From NCBI RefSeq assembly GCF_030247605.1, contig NZ_JAOTSB010000004.1, positions 62,001 through 126,000 of the forward strand: 64,000 nucleotides of DNA, written 5' to 3'. The notes below the pieces were generated by a model, which did not search any database, was not told the DNA's origin, and saw only the letters and a program-made list of their open reading frames with translations. The DNA is from Acidaminobacter sp. Lineage in GTDB: Bacteria > Bacillota > Clostridia > Peptostreptococcales > Acidaminobacteraceae. Of this stretch, positions 24,526 through 32,771 are shown in pieces. Position 1 is the first letter of the stretch. Each line of letters opens with the position of its first letter. Position numbers and translations under genes: made by a program.

Positions 24526-25527
24526 ATGAAAAAACTATCAATTCTCAGCATTATGCTGATCCTTGTATTCGCCCTCGTCGCCTGCGCAACCCCGCCCGCA
24601 CAACCGGAGCCAGCGCCCGAGCAGCCGCCGGTGACGACGCCTCCGGTCGAGGACCAATCCTACACAACGCCGCCTTTTGCCTTTCCAATTATAGGTGACT
24701 ATCACGAAGGTCTTGCCGAGGCCCAGAGCGCACTCCGCGAAAAAGGAGAAGGCCAGTTGTTTGGGCTTCTCATCGACAACACTGCCGCGTGGGAGAAAGC
24801 CATTGAAACCTACGGCTTTAAAAACGCCCGTGAAGGCCAGACCCTGAACTATGGAGATGCGTACTTCGAAAGTTACGCGCTCCTGCTCGTCTTTGCGGAT
24901 CAAGGCTCCAGCAGCGTTCAATATCAGTTTGGAAAAGCTGAAGCCACAGACTATCTGATCGACGTCACTTTGGAACAGTACATGCCGGAAATTGGGACCA
25001 CGGATATTGTCATGAAGGGCTTCGTCGCTGGCCTTGAAAAGGAATCGCTCTACCTTCAGGACGGCAGCCCAAAACCTCTCAACATCACCCAGCGCACCAT
25101 CCCGGTTGTCACGGATACGCCAGTGGACGATCTGACCATAGAAGACCTCCGGCTTGGCAATCTCTCCGTGAGACTAGCCGCCCTGGAGCTCGACTTCCGC
25201 ATGGCACAACAACCTGAGCGCGTCGAAGTGAACCACGACGGTTACGAAGAGACACGCTACTATGAGAATGGCATTGAAATCATGATCATCGAGAACGAGG
25301 TCTTTATGATCTCCACAGACAATCCCGATTACTCTACGCCGCGTGGCCTCAAAGTCGGAGACAGCCTCGAAACCCTCACCACGCTCTACGGCGAGGCTTC
25401 CGTGATCGAGACCCTCGAAAACGGCAACACCCTCCACAGCTTTGACCTCTCCGGCGAATACCACCTCTTCCACGCAGAACTTGAGGATGACACCATAGTG
25501 AGACTGCAAGTGAATTTGACGATGTAG
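24526..25527 (+). CDS. Hypothetical lipoprotein
   Basis: 333 residues. A signal peptide ends in a lipobox (FALVAC), and a Pro/Glu-rich linker runs to about residue 45. The mature protein is acidic with alternating strands and no motif recognised; the last 90 residues (RGLKVGDSLETLTTLYGE) resemble repeats found in secreted proteins of unknown function. AAAGGAG precedes the ATG and a strong terminator follows, so it is a single-gene unit. Location outside the membrane is well supported; function is unknown. Confidence 0.82.
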   Translation: MKKLSILSIMLILVFALVACATPPAQPEPAPEQPPVTTPPVEDQSYTTPPFAFPIIGDYHEGLAEAQSALREKGEGQLFGLLIDNTAAWEKAIETYGFKNAREGQTLNYGDAYFESYALLLVFADQGSSSVQYQFGKAEATDYLIDVTLEQYMPEIGTTDIVMKGFVAGLEKESLYLQDGSPKPLNITQRTIPVVTDTPVDDLTIEDLRLGNLSVRLAALELDFRMAQQPERVEVNHDGYEETRYYENGIEIMIIENEVFMISTDNPDYSTPRGLKVGDSLETLTTLYGEASVIETLENGNTLHSFDLSGEYHLFHAELEDDTIVRLQVNLTM

Positions 25528-25537
25528 CGAAAAACGT

Positions 25538-25587
25538 AAAAAGGGGGCTCCGGGGCAAGTTCTTACTTGCCCCAGAGTCCCCTTTTC
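25538..25587 (+). terminator. Terminator after the lipoprotein gene
   Basis: A stem of about 21 bp (25538-25560 with 25565-25587, one bulge), GC-rich, ending in CCTTTT. It lies 10 bases after the stop. Confidence 0.85.
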
Positions 25588-25589
25588 AT

Positions 25590-25616
25590 GAAACTCGGTG
25601 TCTGACACCGAGTTTC
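25590..25616. repeat. Perfect 27-bp palindrome around GTGTCTGACAC
   Basis: Thirteen-base arms around a central T give the fullest single copy of the palindrome family (arms GAAACTCGGTGTC). It stands between the convergent lipoprotein and FAH-family genes. Confidence 0.8.
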
Positions 25617-25629
25617 CACCGAGTTTTTC

Positions 25630-26526
25630 CTACCGAATCACATTCCGCAAAATCCCAATGCCCTCAATCTCGCAAATGACCTCATCCCCAGCCGTCAGGT
25701 ATTTAGGCGGGCTGAAGCCCATGCCAACCCCCTTCGGCGTCCCGGTGGCAATGATGTCCCCCGGCTCCAGCGTCATGCCCATCGACAGGTCCGCAATGAC
25801 CGTTGGAATATTGAAAATGAAATCAGACGTATTGCCGTCCTGTCGCAGCTCGCCGTTGACGTAGCTCTTCAAATCGAGGCTCAGCGGCAGCGGCAGCTCC
25901 GACTTGTGCACAAGGCATGGGCCGATGGGCGTAAAACCATCAAGGCTTTTGCCCTTAAACCATTGCAAATGTCTGGCCTGCATGTCCCTGGCGGAAAGGT
26001 CATTCAGGATTGTATAGCCAAAGATGTAGTCCTCAGCCTGATCCGCAGGAATGTCACGTCCAGCCTTGCCAATGACGACCGCCAGCTCCACTTCATAATC
26101 CAGCTGGGTCGATCCGGAGGTGGAATAAGAAATCTCATCATCAGGCCCCATCATTTCAAGGACGCGCTTCGAGAAGTAGACCGGGTGCTCCGGCATTGTC
26201 GGTGCGTGGTTCAAATTCTTGGCGGTTTCCTTGACGTGCTCCCTGTAATTGAGTCCGAGACACAGCACGTCGTGCTTGGTCTTCTGAAGGGGCGCCAAAA
26301 GTGACACGGCTTCAGCCGCATAGGAAGGAAATTCCTGCAGCGCGGCGCAGCAGCTGATTTCCTTGAGGATCGCAAGCTCGTCCTCAGTAACGCTTTCAAT
26401 AAACGCGTTCAAGGTTTCAAACTGCTTTCCGGGAATCAAATGGTTCAGTTCATAGATGTGCGTCATTGACTTATTGAAGAGTCCCAGCAGAATCTGGTCT
26501 CCCGTTTTGAATCTGACGAATTTCAC
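25630..26526 (-). CDS. Fumarylacetoacetate hydrolase family protein
   Basis: 298 residues. The C-terminal FAH domain has DVLCLGLNYREHVKET, YFSKR, DYEVELAVVIGKAGRDIP (metal-binding Glu), NDLSARDMQ and GDIIATGTPKGVG. Relatives hydrolyse or decarboxylate 2-keto acids, such as acylpyruvates or 2-hydroxyhepta-diene-dioates. The start is a GTG at 26526 with AAGGAGG 7 bases upstream; an ATG 34 codons earlier would encode a Lys/Gln-rich tail not typical of the family. Divergent from the nitroreductase gene. Confidence 0.88.
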   Translation of the reverse strand: MKFVRFKTGDQILLGLFNKSMTHIYELNHLIPGKQFETLNAFIESVTEDELAILKEISCCAALQEFPSYAAEAVSLLAPLQKTKHDVLCLGLNYREHVKETAKNLNHAPTMPEHPVYFSKRVLEMMGPDDEISYSTSGSTQLDYEVELAVVIGKAGRDIPADQAEDYIFGYTILNDLSARDMQARHLQWFKGKSLDGFTPIGPCLVHKSELPLPLSLDLKSYVNGELRQDGNTSDFIFNIPTVIADLSMGMTLEPGDIIATGTPKGVGMGFSPPKYLTAGDEVICEIEGIGILRNVIR

Positions 26527-26750
26527 TGTGTGGCCTCCTTTTTGTTTTCTTAGGTTTATTATAAACAACTTTTGCATCTTTTTTCGCAATTCTTGCTGAA
26601 AGGTTGTTTTTTTTGCCAATTCCTGCATTATAATTAGGTGAGGTCAAATTTAAATGGCTTAATTTTTACTGTGATTCGGTGGCGGTATGGGCGACAGAGT
26701 TGCTTACTGACCATCGGATAAAACAATCACTGTCTTTACAGGAGGTTACT

Positions 26751-27305
26751 ATGAACGACGTTATAAAAGCTCTATACGAACGAAAAAGCGTCCGGCGCTT
26801 TCTTCCGGACCAGCTGAAGGACGAGGACATCCTCGCAGTCATTGAGGCGGGCAACCAGGCGCCCAGCGGCCACAACACCCAGCCGGTGCGCTTCACGATC
26901 CTGCAGGATCAGGCGCTGATCGATCACATCAACGACGCCACCAAGAACGTCATGCGGGACTCTGAGGTCGACTGGATCCGCAAATTCGGCGCGAGCGAGC
27001 GCTACCACCTGCTGCACAAAGCGCCTACGGTCGTCATTGTCTCCGTCCGAAGCGACGTCTATTCACCTGTGGCGGACGCCTCAGCGGCGGTGGAAAACAT
27101 GCTGGTGGCGGCGCACAGCCTGGGCATAGGCTCCGTGTGGGTCGGTCTGATCAGTTCTTACTTTCAACTCCCTGAGGCCTATGGGAAGTTGAAAATCCGC
27201 GACGGTTACAAACCGCTCTATGCCGTGTGCCTCGGATACGAGGACCCGAAAAAGGTCCTTCCCAAGCCGTCCAGACAGAAGGACGTCTTTGACTGGATCC
27301 GGTAG
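26751..27305 (+). CDS. Nitroreductase family protein
   Basis: 184 residues. RKSVRRFLPDQ (FMN phosphate binding), APSGHNTQPVRF and the C-terminal YAVCLGYEDPKKVLP identify an FMN-dependent nitroreductase. Members reduce nitro compounds, quinones or flavins. The start at 26751 (MNDVIK) has CAGGAGG 6 bases upstream. The upstream gap to the FAH gene is AT-rich, with a TATAAT at 26629-26634 and a near-match to the dispersed decamer at 26709-26718. Confidence 0.9.
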   Translation: MNDVIKALYERKSVRRFLPDQLKDEDILAVIEAGNQAPSGHNTQPVRFTILQDQALIDHINDATKNVMRDSEVDWIRKFGASERYHLLHKAPTVVIVSVRSDVYSPVADASAAVENMLVAAHSLGIGSVWVGLISSYFQLPEAYGKLKIRDGYKPLYAVCLGYEDPKKVLPKPSRQKDVFDWIR

Positions 27306-27420
27306 CGGCAGGACTCGCAGGTCGGTTTAAAAAAGGCGCAGCCGATGGTTGGTAGGCTTGACAATAGGACGGCACCTGCTACAGGATATGCAGATCATTT
27401 TATTGTGAAGGAGAGATTCC

Positions 27421-27717
27421 ATGCAATTTCTAGTTATTGGACGCGACGACTCAGACGAAGGCGCCATGTCGCGACGCCTGGCTGTCAGAGACAACCACCT
27501 TGCCCTGGCCCAGCAAATGAAAGATACGGGCGAATTGCTTTATGCGGTCGCATTAATGGACGACAATGAGCGCATGGTTGGCTCAGCCTTGATTATGGAA
27601 TTCGAAGACCGTGCAGCGCTGGACGCATGGCTGGAGGTCGAGCCTTATGTCGTTGGCGACGTCTGGAGAACCGTCGAGGTCAGCCTTTGCAAGGTTCCGG
27701 GGTTTATTAAGCCATAG
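27421..27717 (+). CDS. YciI family protein
   Basis: 98 residues of the ferredoxin-like YciI fold: QFLVIGRD, an RLAVRDNHLALAQQM helix with the conserved Arg/His pair, then ALIMEFEDRAALDAWLEVEPYVVGDVW. YciI-like proteins are small enzymes or ligand-binding proteins of mostly unknown reaction. AAGGAG lies 7 bases before the ATG. It follows the nitroreductase by about 115 bases and ends before a strong terminator, so the two may be co-transcribed. Confidence 0.88.
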   Translation: MQFLVIGRDDSDEGAMSRRLAVRDNHLALAQQMKDTGELLYAVALMDDNERMVGSALIMEFEDRAALDAWLEVEPYVVGDVWRTVEVSLCKVPGFIKP

Positions 27718-27856
27718 GTTTTAGTTGGAGGCCAATAGGCTACAAGCCGCGCGGACGGGTTTCAACTTGGGGACGCGGACAGGTTTCATTCTGGGGACGC
27801 GGACAGGTTTTAATTTGGGGCCAGAGCTCGGTGTCATAATACTCAATTCTACGACA
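27718..27856. repeat. Gap with GGGGACGCGGACAGGTTT repeats
   Basis: Three near-direct copies of GGGGACGCGGACAGGTTTnA (27740-27825) end in GGGGCCAGAGC. This is a variant of the arrays that end in GTGCCAGAGC elsewhere. AATAGGCTACAAGCCGC at 27734 resembles the AGGCGTAAGCCGCTGA block near trpF. Confidence 0.65.
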
Positions 27857-27908
27857 AAAGTCCTTCACTCCAGTGGTTTGTTCGCCACTAAATGGAGTGA
27901 AGGACTTT
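27857..27908 (+). terminator. Terminator after yciI
   Basis: A perfect 16-bp stem (27857-27872 with 27893-27908) with an inner GTGG/CCAC helix, followed by CAATTTTTC. Confidence 0.85.
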
Positions 27909-28006
27909 CAATTTTTCAGATCGATGGTGCGCGTTGGTGGTTTGGGGACCATCGGCAGACCAAGCACTGAAATTCTCTGACCGCGATGCCCTCGATGACC
28001 AATCAT

Positions 28007-28054
28007 CCTGAACCGATACCTGAACCGATACCTGAACCGATACCTGAACCGGTT
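28007..28054. repeat. Tandem 12-bp repeat (CCTGAACCGATA)
   Basis: Three exact tandem copies (28007-28042) and a fourth partial one. It lies between the terminator and the stop of the amidohydrolase gene. It probably grows and shrinks by slippage. A related proline-coding low-complexity tract is seen at 36590-36640. Confidence 0.75.
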
Positions 28055-28070
28055 CCCCAACCCAAGCCCC

Positions 28071-28904
28071 CTACACCTTACACTGCTTCAGCGTATAGAC
28101 ATCATGCCTGCGGTGCGCGAGGAGCGGCAGCTCCCGCCGGACCTTCTCGACGTAATCCATGTCAAGCTCCGCCAAAATCATGCCCGGGGCCGCCTCCAGC
28201 ATCTCGATGACATCCCCCCACGGGGACACCGCCAGCGAATGGGCATAGGACACATAAGGCCCGTTGACATCCCGCGCAGGCGCTGCCCCGAGCACATAGG
28301 CCTGATTGTCCAGCGCCCGGTTCCTGAACAGAATCTCCCAGTGCGCCGGCCCCGTCGTCATGTTGAACGCCGCCGGCACCACCAGAATCTTCGCGCCTTG
28401 GTCCACCATCATCCTGGCCAGCTCGGGGAACCGCAGGTCGTAGCAGATTGCCAGGCCGACGCGCCCGAACTCCGTCTCAAACACCGTGACCTGGGACCCG
28501 GCCGACAGAGTGTCAGATTCCTTAAACCGCTGCCCGCCCTCTATATCAATGTCAAACAGGTGCATTTTGCTGTGCTTCGCCACCTGACGGCCCCTGCGGT
28601 CGAACACAAAGGACGTGTTGTAGAGCTTCCCGTCCCGCGCCCGCTCCGGAATGGACCCGGCCACCAGCCAGATTCCCAGGCGCCCGGCCAGCTTCGAGAG
28701 AAACTGGTGGGTCTCGCCGCCCTCAGGCTCCGCATAAATGGGAAAGCTGTCGTTGGAATATGGGCAGTTGAACATCTCCGGCAGCACCACCAGGTCCGCC
28801 CCGGCCTCCGCCGCCTGAGCCGCATACCTCTCGGCCGTCTCCAGATTGGCGCGCTTATCCGCGGTCACCGCCATTTGAACCAAAGCTGCTTTAAGCTTCA
28901 CCAT
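28071..28904 (-). CDS. Carbon-nitrogen hydrolase, omega-amidase-like
   Basis: 277 residues of the nitrilase superfamily. The catalytic Glu lies in VVLPEMF, the Lys in AKHSKMHLFD and the Cys in AICYDLRFPE. The CYDLRFPE and NMTTGPAHWE blocks are typical of the Nit2/omega-amidase branch, which deamidates 2-oxoglutaramate or 2-oxosuccinamate; another amide substrate is possible. The ATG at 28904 overlaps the stop of the PfpI gene (TAATG), with GGAGGG upstream. A longer frame continues through the PfpI gene but has no family similarity. Confidence 0.9.
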   Translation of the reverse strand: MVKLKAALVQMAVTADKRANLETAERYAAQAAEAGADLVVLPEMFNCPYSNDSFPIYAEPEGGETHQFLSKLAGRLGIWLVAGSIPERARDGKLYNTSFVFDRRGRQVAKHSKMHLFDIDIEGGQRFKESDTLSAGSQVTVFETEFGRVGLAICYDLRFPELARMMVDQGAKILVVPAAFNMTTGPAHWEILFRNRALDNQAYVLGAAPARDVNGPYVSYAHSLAVSPWGDVIEMLEAAPGMILAELDMDYVEKVRRELPLLAHRRHDVYTLKQCKV

Positions 28905-29419
28905 TAGCCCTCCAGTACTTGGATAAACGCCTTCATGTACGCCGGCAGGTCCATTGGCGCCCGGCTCGAAATCAGGTTGCCGTCCACGACCACTTCCTCG
29001 TTGACCCACTTGCAGCCCGCATTTTCCATGTCGTCCCGGATCGCTGGCGTCGACGTCGCCGTGCGCCCCTTCATGATCCCGGCGGATATGGTGACCCACC
29101 CCGCATGACAGATTATGCCGATGGGCTTGCCATCCTCATTCATCTCCCGCACAATCGCCTTCACCTTGTCATTGCGTCTCAGCTTGTCCGGCGCCCACCC
29201 ACCCGGAATGAGCAGCCCCACGAACTCCGAACCGCTGATGTCGTCCCAGGAGACGTCACTTTTATACGGTACACCATTCTTCCCTTTGAGACCGCGACCG
29301 CCTGCGTCCGAGGCCATCACCACATTATAGCCCGCCTCGATCATCCGGTAGTATGGATACAGCAGCTCAAGATCCTCCGCGTAGTCATCCGTGAGAATCA
29401 GAATTTTGTCTCTTCCCAT
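28904..29419 (-). CDS. DJ-1/PfpI family protein
   Basis: 171 residues. The nucleophile elbow GIICHAGWV carries the conserved Cys, with FVGLLIPGGWAPDKLRR before it and an N-terminal KILILTDDYAEDLELLYPYYRM. Members are glyoxalases/deglycases, chaperones or proteases; the operon with an omega-amidase-like enzyme suggests small-molecule repair. The ATG at 29419 has AAAGGAG 7 bases upstream; a TTG two codons earlier is possible. A GCCGATGGGC match (29117) codes for conserved KPIG residues and may be chance. Confidence 0.88.
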   Translation of the reverse strand: MGRDKILILTDDYAEDLELLYPYYRMIEAGYNVVMASDAGGRGLKGKNGVPYKSDVSWDDISGSEFVGLLIPGGWAPDKLRRNDKVKAIVREMNEDGKPIGIICHAGWVTISAGIMKGRTATSTPAIRDDMENAGCKWVNEEVVVDGNLISSRAPMDLPAYMKAFIQVLEG

Positions 29420-29688
29420 GTTCAAGCTCCTTTCGGTTGTCGCGTTCGGTTAGCCGACTCAACTGTGAGAGTAATTGCCTGTCTCAATTTTTACCCGATT
29501 TTTCTATTCTGAAAACAAACTGTTTCCCCCGAATCCGAATGCCGCTGTTTGCTGCGGTCCCATTCTGGGTAACGTTGTACTTATATTAATTAAGGACACT
29601 CTTGAATGACGTGAATGTTTTGCAAAGATAGCAGAGCAAAGAGAAGAGAAGAAAAGCAAAGAAAAAAAGACAAAGAAAAGGAGGGCCG
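29420..29688. other. Gap with a purine-rich tract before the exporter gene
   Basis: From about 29629 to 29684 the plus strand is almost only A and G, with AAGAAAAGCAAAGAAAAAAAGAC as the core. It leads into the ribosome binding site AAAGGAGG. A GCCGATGGCC match overlaps the start codon of the next gene. No other feature was seen in this gap. Confidence 0.6.
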
Positions 29689-30201
29689 ATGGCCATGTCC
29701 GACCCCCAGCACCCCGCCTATATCCCAGGTCTGCGCAACCTCAAAACCGCCCTGGCAGTCCTAATCATCCTGACCCTCGCGAAGCTGATGGACTACCCTG
29801 CCCCCATGTACGCCGGCATTGCGGCAATCACCACCATGCAGGACAGCATTGCCCATTCCATTTCCTATGGCAAAATGCGGATTATGGCCACTTTGGTTGG
29901 CGGCCTCATGTCCGTCATCATTCTGTACGCCACGCGGCACATCCCGGTCGAAAGCATTTCCATCCTGCTGATCCCTCTGGGCATTGTGTTGACCATTTTG
30001 CTGTGCAACATCATCCGCTTCAAGGAAGCGTCAGGCCTCGCGACGGTGGTCTTCGTCATCATCATGATGCAGTATACCGGAGACCCCTATACCTATGCCA
30101 TCATTCGAACGATTGAGACCATTGTTGGGATCGTCATAGCCGTGGTGATCAACCGCTGTGTCAAGCAGCCGGAAAGTCCGGAGCCTGCAGAACCCGCTTG
30201 A
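29689..30201 (+). CDS. FUSC/aromatic acid exporter-like membrane protein
   Basis: 170 residues with four or five hydrophobic segments. ALAVLIILTLAKLMDYPAPMYAGIAAITTMQDS and the later RTIETIVGIVIAVVINRCV match the N-terminal domain of the ArAE_1/FUSC family. The usual cytoplasmic domain is missing, so this is the short version. The role is likely small aromatic-acid export, but that is family inference. Two ATG codons lie close together (29689 and 29695); the second has the better spacing to GGAGG. Confidence 0.78.
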   Translation: MAMSDPQHPAYIPGLRNLKTALAVLIILTLAKLMDYPAPMYAGIAAITTMQDSIAHSISYGKMRIMATLVGGLMSVIILYATRHIPVESISILLIPLGIVLTILLCNIIRFKEASGLATVVFVIIMMQYTGDPYTYAIIRTIETIVGIVIAVVINRCVKQPESPEPAEPA

Positions 30202-30208
30202 TGGACAC

Positions 30209-30289
30209 AAATGGTGTAATCTTACACTTAGCTCTGGCACCGGATTTAACTTGGTGACAGGCACTCAGTTCAACTTTGTACCAGAGCCT
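30209..30289. repeat. Repeat composite: GTGTAA...TTACAC, array, CCAGAGC
   Basis: AATGGTGTAATCTTACACTTAGCTCTGGCACC leads into GTGACAGGCACTCAGTT units and ends in GTACCAGAGC. It is the inverse-orientation relative of 24255-24359. The CTCTGGCAC and CCAGAGC ends form an inverted repeat that frames the array. Confidence 0.7.
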
Positions 30290-30342
30290 ATCGTCCTCCC
30301 CTATGACGTCAAAGTCACCCTTTCCGCTAACAGCTTAAACCT

Positions 30343-30387
30343 AAAAGGACGGAGAAATGGATTCACTTTCCATTTCTCCGTCCTTTT
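30343..30387 (-). terminator. Bidirectional terminator
   Basis: A perfect 19-bp stem (30343-30361 with 30369-30387) with T-rich tails on both sides. It can serve the minus-strand small membrane gene and the plus-strand exporter gene. Confidence 0.88.
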
Positions 30388-30394
30388 TAAGCTT

Positions 30395-30601
30395 CTACTT
30401 CGCCATCAGCCAAACACCCACAGCCGCCGCGATCACCGCAAAGACATAAAAGAAGATCACAGTGCCCTGCTCGCCCAGCAGCTTCCGGAACAGTCTAATT
30501 TTGGCCATATTCCAGATCTTTTCGGGTTTTTTCGCGGCAATCCAAACCACCGCGACGCTATAAAGGATGAGAAATATACCTAAAAGTGCGAGTCCGTCCA
30601 T
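30395..30601 (-). CDS. Small two-helix membrane protein
   Basis: 68 residues with hydrophobic segments at about 4-22 and 46-66 and a basic KPEKIWNMAKIRLFRKLLGE loop between. AAGGAGG lies 8 bases before the ATG. It is the last gene of the TetR-ABC run and starts 22 bases after the permease stop. The function is not recognised; the position suggests an accessory subunit or an unrelated small membrane protein of the DUF6199 kind. Confidence 0.72.
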   Translation of the reverse strand: MDGLALLGIFLILYSVAVVWIAAKKPEKIWNMAKIRLFRKLLGEQGTVIFFYVFAVIAAAVGVWLMAK

Positions 30602-30623
30602 TTAATAGACCTCCTTAAAAAGT

Positions 30624-31631
30624 TCAGTTCAGCCCACGCGCGATCCGCCTGCTGAGCAGCGCGAAGACCACCGCCGTAATCGCCAGCACAATCCCAGTGT
30701 TTCGCAGGACCACGCCCCAGGTCGCCTCCAGCAGCACAATGCGGTTCATGCTGTCAAACGCCCAGTAAAACGGCGACCAGTAAAGCAATGGATTCCACTT
30801 GTCCGCCAGGAAAATCGCGCCCATAATCGACGCTAAAATAGGCACAAACAGCACCTTCATGCTGGACGCCGCGCTGATCACGTTGTCGTTCATAACCCCA
30901 ATCACAAAGCCAATCAGCACGCTGATCAACGCAATAGAAAATATCGCCACTGTGACCATGCCGTAGTTCAGCCCCTCAAACCCCAGGATCAGCAGCACCC
31001 CAAAGGCGTGAATCACCGGAATCACGACGCCCAAAAGCCCTTTTCCAATAACAAAAGCTTTCCGGCTCACCGGCGCCACGTTCATGGCCGACAGCGTATT
31101 GTCCTGCTTCTCCTCCACCAGGTTGATCAGGATCACCATGCCCCCGAAGACCGACATGAAGACCACCAGCACCGACGCCCCGAACTGCTTGAGCGGCGGC
31201 AGCTTCCAGCCAATGTCGGAGACGAGCGCGTCCATCGGCAGCTCAAGGTCCTGGTTGACATAAGCATCCAGCACCAGCTCAAAAATCTCGTCCATGCCCT
31301 CCTGCTCGTTGCCTTCCTTCACAATCTCAAAGCCCCCCTCGCCCGCCTGACGCAGGCCAAACACGTCGTCCGTGGCTCGGACCCTGCGTTCCAGGGCCTC
31401 CCCGTCCGCCTCCAGAACCTCCACTTTGCCGATGGTCTCAAGATATTCCACCACCGCCGGCTCTACACTCGGATCCACCGCCATCTGCAGCACATTGGCC
31501 CCCACGGACGGAATCAGACCCCGCAGGATGAGCGCGCTGAGGAACGGCGCCAAAATGACATACACAATAATATTATCCCTAAGACCACTCCGGACATCCC
31601 GTCCGGTGATCCTCAAAATTTTCCGAAACAT
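30624..31631 (-). CDS. ABC-2 type transporter permease
   Basis: 335 residues. One N-terminal hydrophobic segment is followed by a soluble stretch (about 45-165) and then five more hydrophobic segments, the ABC-2 permease pattern. VEEKQDNTLSAMNVAPVSRKAFVIGK is the conserved coupling helix region. GGAGGTG precedes the ATG. It pairs with the preceding permease gene and the ATPase as a heteromeric exporter. A decamer copy (31438) and a near copy (31230) lie in the soluble stretch. Confidence 0.87.
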   Translation of the reverse strand: MFRKILRITGRDVRSGLRDNIIVYVILAPFLSALILRGLIPSVGANVLQMAVDPSVEPAVVEYLETIGKVEVLEADGEALERRVRATDDVFGLRQAGEGGFEIVKEGNEQEGMDEIFELVLDAYVNQDLELPMDALVSDIGWKLPPLKQFGASVLVVFMSVFGGMVILINLVEEKQDNTLSAMNVAPVSRKAFVIGKGLLGVVIPVIHAFGVLLILGFEGLNYGMVTVAIFSIALISVLIGFVIGVMNDNVISAASSMKVLFVPILASIMGAIFLADKWNPLLYWSPFYWAFDSMNRIVLLEATWGVVLRNTGIVLAITAVVFALLSRRIARGLN

Positions 31632-31724
31632 TACCCGTCACCTCCCCTTTGACCGAGTTCAGGACCAGGATGAAACCCAAGTTCCAGTCCAAATCCCAGC
31701 CTATGCCCAAACCCCATCCCAAAC

Positions 31725-32768
31725 TCAAACCGTCAGCGTCTTCTTGAACCGGTAGAGCGCCAGCATGAAAATCAAGGCCGCACCAGCCAAGAGCCCGCCC
31801 GCAGTCGCGTAGACGTAAGTCAGGTTCGGCTGCTGATACAGCAGCTCCCGGATCGACACCAGCATAGGATACGTCGGGATCATCCGGATGATGAGTGGGC
31901 TGAAGGACGGCATAAAATACGAAATCGTCGAAAACGCCAGCACAAAGACGACGACAAAAATGCTGCTCATGGCCTTCATCAGATCATCGTAAAAGCTGGT
32001 GAGCAGGAGCCCAATCGCCGTGCCAAACAGGTTGGCCGCCGCCATAAAAATCATGAGCGGCCCATAGTGGGCTGACCCGCGAGCTATGGCCACCGTCACC
32101 AAAAGCGACGTCAGCATGCCCATAACCAGCATCATCCCGAGCTTAGCCAGCAGATAATCTGAAATCTTCGCGGGTGTCACCGTCAGCGCCTTGATTGTAC
32201 CCTCATCCTTGTCCATAAAGATGTAGGCCGCCACAATAAACAGCCCGGTAAAGGCGGAGTTCAGCACGAGAAATACCGGCAGCACCGTCAGCCGGTCAGA
32301 CAGCTTCTCCCGCGCCCCACCGAGGGTCGTGATCGACACCTGATCCTCATAGTCAGGCATATAAGTCGTCAGGTCCCCAATAAAAGTCTGCTTCAGCAGT
32401 TCCACCAGTTTCGGACTCTCGTAGCCCTGCAGCACGAAGTCATAGGTGATCCGCCCTTCCGCGCTCTGGAACACATGGATTCCCGCGGCCTCCCGGTCTT
32501 CCAGCAGGGCGTTCTCAATCGCTTCCCGGCTGTCCAGATAGATCAGCCGGTCCGCCTCAGCGCCCTCGTCAAAGAGTGTCCGCACCGAACTATACGCCGG
32601 CTCCTCCAGTTCGATCAGCGTGTAGATGTCGTGCTCCGTCGTAAAATTCTCCGGCAGCACAAACAGCATCACCAGAATGAAAATCACCGCCAGCGCGATT
32701 TCAATATAAATGTAGAAGGTCCGGAAGGACAGCTTCAGGTCCTTCAAAAAAGTCGTCAGAAATTTCAT
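31725..32768 (-). CDS. ABC-2 type transporter permease
   Basis: 347 residues with the same layout as the next gene: one N-terminal helix, an extracytoplasmic region to about 170, then five helices. FMDKDEGTIKALTVTPAKISDYLLAK is the ABC-2 coupling motif. It begins 3 bases after the ATPase stop without a strong ribosome binding site of its own, so coupled translation is likely. The 93-base gap after it holds Pro/Gln-coding low-complexity sequence but no gene. Confidence 0.87.
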   Translation of the reverse strand: MKFLTTFLKDLKLSFRTFYIYIEIALAVIFILVMLFVLPENFTTEHDIYTLIELEEPAYSSVRTLFDEGAEADRLIYLDSREAIENALLEDREAAGIHVFQSAEGRITYDFVLQGYESPKLVELLKQTFIGDLTTYMPDYEDQVSITTLGGAREKLSDRLTVLPVFLVLNSAFTGLFIVAAYIFMDKDEGTIKALTVTPAKISDYLLAKLGMMLVMGMLTSLLVTVAIARGSAHYGPLMIFMAAANLFGTAIGLLLTSFYDDLMKAMSSIFVVVFVLAFSTISYFMPSFSPLIIRMIPTYPMLVSIRELLYQQPNLTYVYATAGGLLAGAALIFMLALYRFKKTLTV

Positions 32769-32771
32769 AGC

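Noticed and set aside
25921..25930. GCCGATGGGC in the FAH-family gene as a true motif copy
   Set aside because: The last two positions differ from the decamer, and the codons fall in a conserved Ile-Gly-Pro stretch; counted only as an octamer match. The same caution applies to 29117.
28905..29099. Long N-terminal extension of the omega-amidase-like gene
   Set aside because: The extension is a shadow of the PfpI gene in another frame; the TAATG overlap with GGAGGG upstream fixes the start at 28904.
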